Source of the DNA: Thermoanaerobaculia bacterium | GTDB taxonomy: Bacteria; Acidobacteriota; Thermoanaerobaculia; Multivoradales; J023 | DNA: 58,522 bases | Reading direction: 5' to 3' | Assembly (NCBI GenBank): GCA_028066595.1 | Contig: JALCBJ010000041.1 | Span: 1 to 58,522, forward strand | Shown here: in pieces, positions 54,339-58,522 of the stretch | Numbering within the stretch: position 1 is the first letter of the stretch | How the letters are laid out: the number at the start of each line of letters is the position of its first letter | The notes under the pieces: generated by a model | Seen by the model: the letters and a program-made list of their open reading frames with translations, nothing else | Database searches by the model: none | Told to the model about the DNA's origin: nothing | Translations under genes and position numbers: made by a program

Positions 54339-56735
54339 ATGGGTCCGATGGCTCCCTCGCGCCTTCGCGCTGCCTTCACCGGTGCCGTGCTGGCGCTGAG
54401 TTGGACCGTCGTGCCGGCCACGGCCCAGGTGGCCGTTCCTGCGGTCGTGGCCTACGAGCAACTGCAGGCAGGCGAATACGGTCCGCCGGTCGAACTGCCC
54501 GAGGGTGGACTCGAGCTGACGGTCGACGTCGGCACGTGGCATTTCGAGGCGGGAACGGTGCGCTCGATGCGCCCGGTGGATCTGGGTAGTCCACTATCCA
54601 CCGGGGTCGTCTTCGAGGGAAGAGGCCGCTTCCAGCTGAACGTGCCCGATGCCGTGGAGCTCGCTCATCTCCGCAGGTCGATCGAAGACGAGACGGTAGA
54701 CCGCCTCGACGTCGAGTTCGACCGCATGGTGTTTCGCTTCACGCAGCGCGAGATCGCCCAGGCGTTCGACTTCGCCGCCAGCTCCTCGAGCTTCGCATCG
54801 GATCCGCTGGCCGCCGAGCGGCACGAGCACTGGTTGGAGAGGCGTCGCCAAGATCTGGACGCCCGGGTCGTGGCGGCGCTCCTTTCTGAGGGGGATGCTT
54901 ACTTTCGTGCCGCCATGAGGACGGAAGACCACGACTGGATCGAATTCGGCTTCGATGGTCTCGAGGGCGAGGAGCTGTTCCTGGCGGTCTATCGATCCCG
55001 CAACGGCTTTGTCGAGGAATGGGTACGGCTCGATCGAGCCGGCGATCGGAGGCCTGACGGCCGTCCCAAGGTGGACTCTGCTCTGCGCCTCGATCTCCAG
55101 CATCTCGACGTGACGGCAGATCTGACGACCGCGAGCAAGACCCTGAGCCCGTTGGGTAAGGGTGAGATCCAACCCAGACTGGCGAGATTCGATGTCGAGT
55201 CCAGATGGGTCGCACGGCGACATCTGGGGCAGGCTTTGTCACTCCTGCTGACACCCTTGGCAACTGTGCAACGCGTCGAGCGAATCTCCGCCGAGGGCGG
55301 CGTAGAGTTGCCGTTTCTGCGCTACCAGCTCGACAAGCCGAGGTCGCTCCTATCGGAGGAGTACAACGATTGGCAGCTGGTAGTGGTGCTCGACGAGCCG
55401 GTCATGGCGGGCGAGGAATTCACACTTCGCTTCCACTATCAGCTCGAGGTACTGAACTACGTATCAGGAACGGAATGGCATCCAGGCGAGCAGAATGCCA
55501 TCGTCGATCGCGGCACGGCTGAGCTGCATCTTCTGACCCGGAAGAAAGATGAAGTCCGCTCCATGGGAACGGTGGTCGTCGATGGAGAGGAAGCGGACGG
55601 TGGCAAGCGCTGGCACTATCGGATCGAGCGGCCTGCCCGCATGGTGACCTTCAGTTTTGCCGAGACCTTCCACGAAGAGACGGTGGAAGCCGATGGCGTG
55701 CCGGCTGTGACGGCTTTCGCCAACTACGGTGGGCGCAAGGCCCGGAGCAAGGCATTCAACGTCGCGGCGGACTTGTCCAACAGCATCGCTTTTTTCCAGC
55801 AGATCTTTCGCCAGCCGCTGGCAGTAGATCACCTCTATGCCACGGCCATCTACGGTGGCCACGGTCAGAGCTTCGATGGATTCCTGCACCTATCGGAGGA
55901 GACGTTTCAACTCGAATCGAAGGGTCCGTCCGAGCTGTTCCGCGCGCACGAGGCCGCGCATCAATGGTGGGGGCACGCCGTGGCGCCGGCCACCTATCGC
56001 GATCAGTGGCTGGCAGAGGCGTTCGCCGAGTACTCCGCGATCCTGTTTCTTCAGTTCGCATTGGAGGACGGGCAGGAGGTCTACGACGAGATCATCGAAG
56101 CCTACTCGAGCGTCGTGCGAGGCCGATTCTCCAAGGGGAGCAAGTTTTTGCGCGGCTGGGCCATGCAAGACAACGACAAGTTCCGTCGGCGCATCGGGCC
56201 GATCGGCCTCGGCTACCGCGCGTCGACTTCCGAGACACCAGCGGGCTACTTCTCCCAGACCTATGTCAAGGGAGCAGTGGTGCTCCACATGCTGCGCACC
56301 TGCCTGCGCAGTCTGACGCGTAGCGACGAGACGTTCTTCCGCGTGCTGCAGGACTTTCTCGACAGCTACAGCGGAGGTTCGGCATCGACGGCGGACTTCA
56401 TCCGTGTGCTGGAACGCCACGCACCTGGTTCATGGGGTTGGTTCTTCGATCAGTGGATTCAGGGTACCGCCATCCCCACCTATCGCTGGCACCACGACGT
56501 GGTGGAGGAGGACGGGAAGCTCCTGCTGAAGCTCGACATCGAGCAGATCGGTGTGCCCGAGGGCTTCCGGATGCCGGTACCCCTCCAGCTACAGCTCCGC
56601 GGCGGTGAGACAGTAGAGGTCGTAGTGATGGTCGACGAACCGCGAAAGCAGATCTCCCTAGAGCTCGCTGCCCGACCCCGACGGGTGACCCTCAATGCGA
56701 ACCATGGTGTGCTTGCTGCGGTGGAATCGAAGTAG
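54339..56735 (+). CDS. secreted M1-type (gluzincin) metallopeptidase-like protein
   Basis: 798 residues with a signal peptide (LRAAFTGAVLALSWTVVPATAQ). It starts 14 bases after icd. The first ~430 residues are beta-rich, as in aminopeptidase N-terminal domains. The zinc motif HEAAHQWWG is at 537-545 and the third ligand at E560 in WLAEAFAEYSA, giving the HExxH-x18-E spacing of family M1. The usual GAMEN substrate motif before the zinc site is not evident (YGGHGQSFDGFLHLSEE stands there), so a less common subfamily is likely. YFSQTYVKGAVVLHMLR and GSWGWFFDQWIQG match M1 C-terminal segments. Confidence 0.85.
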   Translation: MGPMAPSRLRAAFTGAVLALSWTVVPATAQVAVPAVVAYEQLQAGEYGPPVELPEGGLELTVDVGTWHFEAGTVRSMRPVDLGSPLSTGVVFEGRGRFQLNVPDAVELAHLRRSIEDETVDRLDVEFDRMVFRFTQREIAQAFDFAASSSSFASDPLAAERHEHWLERRRQDLDARVVAALLSEGDAYFRAAMRTEDHDWIEFGFDGLEGEELFLAVYRSRNGFVEEWVRLDRAGDRRPDGRPKVDSALRLDLQHLDVTADLTTASKTLSPLGKGEIQPRLARFDVESRWVARRHLGQALSLLLTPLATVQRVERISAEGGVELPFLRYQLDKPRSLLSEEYNDWQLVVVLDEPVMAGEEFTLRFHYQLEVLNYVSGTEWHPGEQNAIVDRGTAELHLLTRKKDEVRSMGTVVVDGEEADGGKRWHYRIERPARMVTFSFAETFHEETVEADGVPAVTAFANYGGRKARSKAFNVAADLSNSIAFFQQIFRQPLAVDHLYATAIYGGHGQSFDGFLHLSEETFQLESKGPSELFRAHEAAHQWWGHAVAPATYRDQWLAEAFAEYSAILFLQFALEDGQEVYDEIIEAYSSVVRGRFSKGSKFLRGWAMQDNDKFRRRIGPIGLGYRASTSETPAGYFSQTYVKGAVVLHMLRTCLRSLTRSDETFFRVLQDFLDSYSGGSASTADFIRVLERHAPGSWGWFFDQWIQGTAIPTYRWHHDVVEEDGKLLLKLDIEQIGVPEGFRMPVPLQLQLRGGETVEVVVMVDEPRKQISLELAARPRRVTLNANHGVLAAVESK

Positions 56736-56743
56736 TGACCCTG

Positions 56744-57580
56744 CTAGCGCAGTTTCTGATAGCCCCAGTACACGGCCGCGAAGAAGACCAGGGAGATCAA
56801 GACGTTCCTGAGATATGCGAGTTGGGCAAAGCTCTCGCCTTGTTCGAATTCGCGTTCCAGCGTCCTGGGTGAGTCCGCATCCGAACCGCCGAACGACCGC
56901 TCCAGGCCACCAGATCGCTCTGCCTCCGTCACCAGACTACGCAGGTGCTCCACGGGAACGGCGAAGTTCAGATTCTGGCCGAGAGCGAACTGCGACGTTA
57001 CGACCGCGACCACCTCCCCAGCCGAGTTCATCACCGGTGAACCGCTAGAGCCGGACGAAATCGCCGCGGTGATCTGGATGACTTCTCCCTCGAAGAGCGA
57101 GCGCTCCTCGGCCTCTCGCACCGCCGCAACAACGCCGGTGGAAAGGGTGTGCGCCAGCCCCATGGGGTTGCCGACGACGACGATCTCGTCGCCCAGAGCC
57201 ACAGGAGCGTCCGCCAGCCTCAGACTTCGGTAGCCGCCCTCCTCCGATGTCGTCGACACGGCGAGTAGGGCGAGGTCGTGGGCTTCGTCCCAGGCCAACA
57301 CCCCGTCGACCGGAATCTCCAGGCCGTCCTCCAGGACCGCACGGCTCTGTGCCGCTCGGGCGACCACGTGGTGGTTCGTCGCGACGACGCCGTCGGCGAC
57401 AAAGAAACCCGTTCCCTGTCCGATCGCCCGCCCCGAAGGACCCTTCACCTCCAGCATTACCACTGCCTGGCGACCCTCTTCGGCGAGCTGACGAAGATCC
57501 TGTGCCGCCGCCGCGCCCGCGAGCGAGCCGAGAGCCAGGGAGATGCGGAGACTGAGTCTAGCGGTGGCGCGTCCGAACAT
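56744..57580 (-). CDS. trypsin-like serine protease (S1C, DegP-type without PDZ), membrane-tethered
   Basis: 278 residues from ATG 57580; the in-frame extension upstream to 57664 lacks a signal-like start. A signal peptide (LRISLALGSLAGAAAAQ) leads into a protease domain with the triad His71 (VATNHHVVA), Asp102 (DEAHDLALL) and Ser179 (ISSGSSGSPVMN), plus VGNPMGL and TLSTGVVAAV of the HtrA/DegP family. No PDZ domain follows; instead a linker and a C-terminal membrane helix (LRNVLISLVFFAAVYWGYQKL). Likely a periplasmic quality-control or regulatory protease. Convergent with the M1-type gene. Confidence 0.9.
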   Translation of the reverse strand: MFGRATARLSLRISLALGSLAGAAAAQDLRQLAEEGRQAVVMLEVKGPSGRAIGQGTGFFVADGVVATNHHVVARAAQSRAVLEDGLEIPVDGVLAWDEAHDLALLAVSTTSEEGGYRSLRLADAPVALGDEIVVVGNPMGLAHTLSTGVVAAVREAEERSLFEGEVIQITAAISSGSSGSPVMNSAGEVVAVVTSQFALGQNLNFAVPVEHLRSLVTEAERSGGLERSFGGSDADSPRTLEREFEQGESFAQLAYLRNVLISLVFFAAVYWGYQKLR

Positions 57581-57785
57581 GTGGCGAGCAGTGTAGCAAC
57601 GCGGTGCACTAGAGAAGCCAGTCACTCCATCACCGATTCGTTCGCTCGATATGACGGAGCTCACGGCTCTGCGATCCCGTACAATTGGCGACCCTTGCTA
57701 CCTTTCTCACCCTGCAGTTCACAACAGCTACGGAGGCACTCGGTCGAGGAGCGAAATAGTGTCCGACGTAGGATTCGTAGGCAGA

Positions 57786-57968
57786 CGGGTGGGTGGCGGT
57801 GTCACGGTGGGTGGCGGTGTCACCCACAATTGGGGAAAGCACTCCCGGGTGGGTAACGGTGTCACCCACAATTGGGGAAAGCACGCCCGGTGGTCGCGCG
57901 GGTAACGGTGTCACCCGGGTAACGGTGTCACCCACAATTGGGGAAAGCACGCCCGGTGGTCGCGCTGA
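57786..57968. repeat. REP-like tandem hairpin array
   Basis: The 17-base imperfect palindrome GGGTAACGGTGTCACCC (minus strand GGGTGACACCGTTACCC, 7-bp stem with loop ACC) or variants with GGTGGCGGTGTCAC occur five times (cores near 57798, 57816, 57858, 57907, 57925). Three copies are followed by CCCACAATTGGGGAAAGCAC, two of these also by GCCCGGTGGTCGCGC, giving units of about 50 bases. Non-coding and adjacent to a REP-associated transposase gene, so likely its cognate repeats. Confidence 0.8.
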
Positions 57969-58173
57969 GACCGTCGCGAAAGGATTCGAGTGGCTGAAAC
58001 AGCGAGCGGGAAGTTGGTTCCCATCGGATTCCCCCCGAACCCACTCGATCGCGGCTCGGAAAGTTCGTTCGCTCGGTTACATGGAGTCCGGCAGGGCACA
58101 GCGATCCACCGCTCCCCTCGATGAAGAGGCCACTTTCGGTAGTTGGAGTGGACTCAGAGCCGGCGGAGCGCGG
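57969..58173. other. intergenic, no gene seen
   Basis: With the repeat array and 57581-57785 this forms a gene-free stretch of nearly 600 bases between the serine protease and the transposase. I see no further gene, tRNA or clear promoter in it. Confidence 0.5.
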
Positions 58174-58522
58174 CTAGGCAGGTGCCGAGTACGGGAGTCT
58201 GGCGGGGAAGCAGTCCGGTGGAAACGCAACGGACCGGAATCCCGCCTTCACTTGCTCCGCTGCATACCGATACGCCAACAAGAACAGGCTACGAGCCTCC
58301 CTCATCGTGGCCCGCATCGAGCTCGTCGCCGCATGAACCAGAGGAGGCGGAGACCTCTTCTGTCGTCCCGATTGGTGGTGCGGATGCCGCTGACACACCG
58401 AGGTAGCCCCCGCCGGGGCGGTCTGGTCGCGCTGGTGCTGGGCTCGGGTCTCCCGCTCGATCTCCTCGACCATCTCGCGCACGAACCGACGCCACACCGC
58501 TTCGTCGAGATGTGCCCAGCAC
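58174..58522 (-). CDS. REP-associated (IS200-like Y1) transposase, C-terminal part
   Basis: The minus frame is open from the window edge (58521) to a stop at 58174, about 115 residues. It reads CWAHLDEAVWRRFVREMVEEIE, a charged middle, then SPPPLVHA and AREARSLFLLAYRYAAEQ followed by FPPDCFPARLPY. This is the usual C-terminal part of RAYT-type transposases seen in acidobacteria: a helix with AYR, then a FPxGxxPP-type end. The catalytic HUH and Tyr motifs would lie upstream, outside the window. The REP-like array lies 3' of the gene, as expected for these systems. Confidence 0.65.
   Translation of the reverse strand, partial: CWAHLDEAVWRRFVREMVEEIERETRAQHQRDQTAPAGATSVCQRHPHHQSGRQKRSPPPLVHAATSSMRATMREARSLFLLAYRYAAEQVKAGFRSVAFPPDCFPARLPYSAPA

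Noticed and set aside
57786..57968. Possible CRISPR array
   Set aside because: Repeats are hairpins of uneven spacing with similar spacers and no unique spacer set; no cas genes are nearby. REP-like array fits better.

Overview
This is a GC-rich bacterial chromosome segment with dense genes on both strands. Several traits point to an acidobacterial lineage such as the Thermoanaerobaculia: two sigma factors of the ECF type paired with membrane Ser/Thr kinases that carry TPR tails, several giant FG-GAP/VCBS propeller proteins, a DUF4388 protein, DUF885 and S9 peptidases, and secreted proteins ending in a DGFESG-type tail. This placement is an inference from gene content; no marker gene such as 16S rRNA is present.

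Layout. 1-652: ISL3-type transposase remnant running into palindromic repeats. 653-1897 (-): ornithine aminotransferase. 2210-9735 (+): membrane lipid modification cluster (DUF1295 protein, secreted beta-helix protein, FAD amine oxidase-like protein, DUF1365 protein, two cyclopropane-fatty-acid-synthase-like methyltransferases flanking a small DUF1475 protein). 9772-13685: divergent ECF sigma factor and Ser/Thr kinase. 13699-21379 (-): seven genes in one tightly overlapping operon (small ORF, FG-GAP/UnbV membrane protein, AurF-like di-iron oxygenase, membrane desaturase, hexapeptide acyltransferase, PAP2 protein, NTF2-like protein). The FG-GAP/UnbV gene is interrupted by one in-frame UGA followed by a hairpin that fits the bacterial SECIS pattern. 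21592-25579: FAD-linked oxidase, PLP decarboxylase and a frameshifted AraC regulator. 25643-29977 (-): DUF4388 protein, dCTP deaminase, class II fructose bisphosphatase, glutaryl-CoA dehydrogenase-like enzyme. 30253-34378 (+): small protein, RsbW-like ATPase, STAS protein, terminator, prenyl diphosphate synthase, degenerate phosphatase-like membrane protein. 34356-42098: cytochrome c, S9 peptidase, PQQ-type propeller, two SPFH proteins, DUF885 lipoprotein. 42160-48412 (-): tandem FG-GAP paralogues, divergent from a second ECF sigma/kinase pair (48539-51992). 51994-57580: PH-like protein, cytidine deaminase, isocitrate dehydrogenase, M1-type peptidase, trypsin-like protease. 57786-58522: REP-like hairpin array next to the C-terminal part of a REP-associated transposase cut by the window edge.

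The two most promising items are the operon at 13699-21379, whose set of di-iron oxygenase, desaturase, acyltransferase and PAP2 enzyme under an FG-GAP/UnbV membrane protein matches no pathway I can name, and the UGA codon inside its large gene. All functional calls are by reading translated sequence; no database search was possible.
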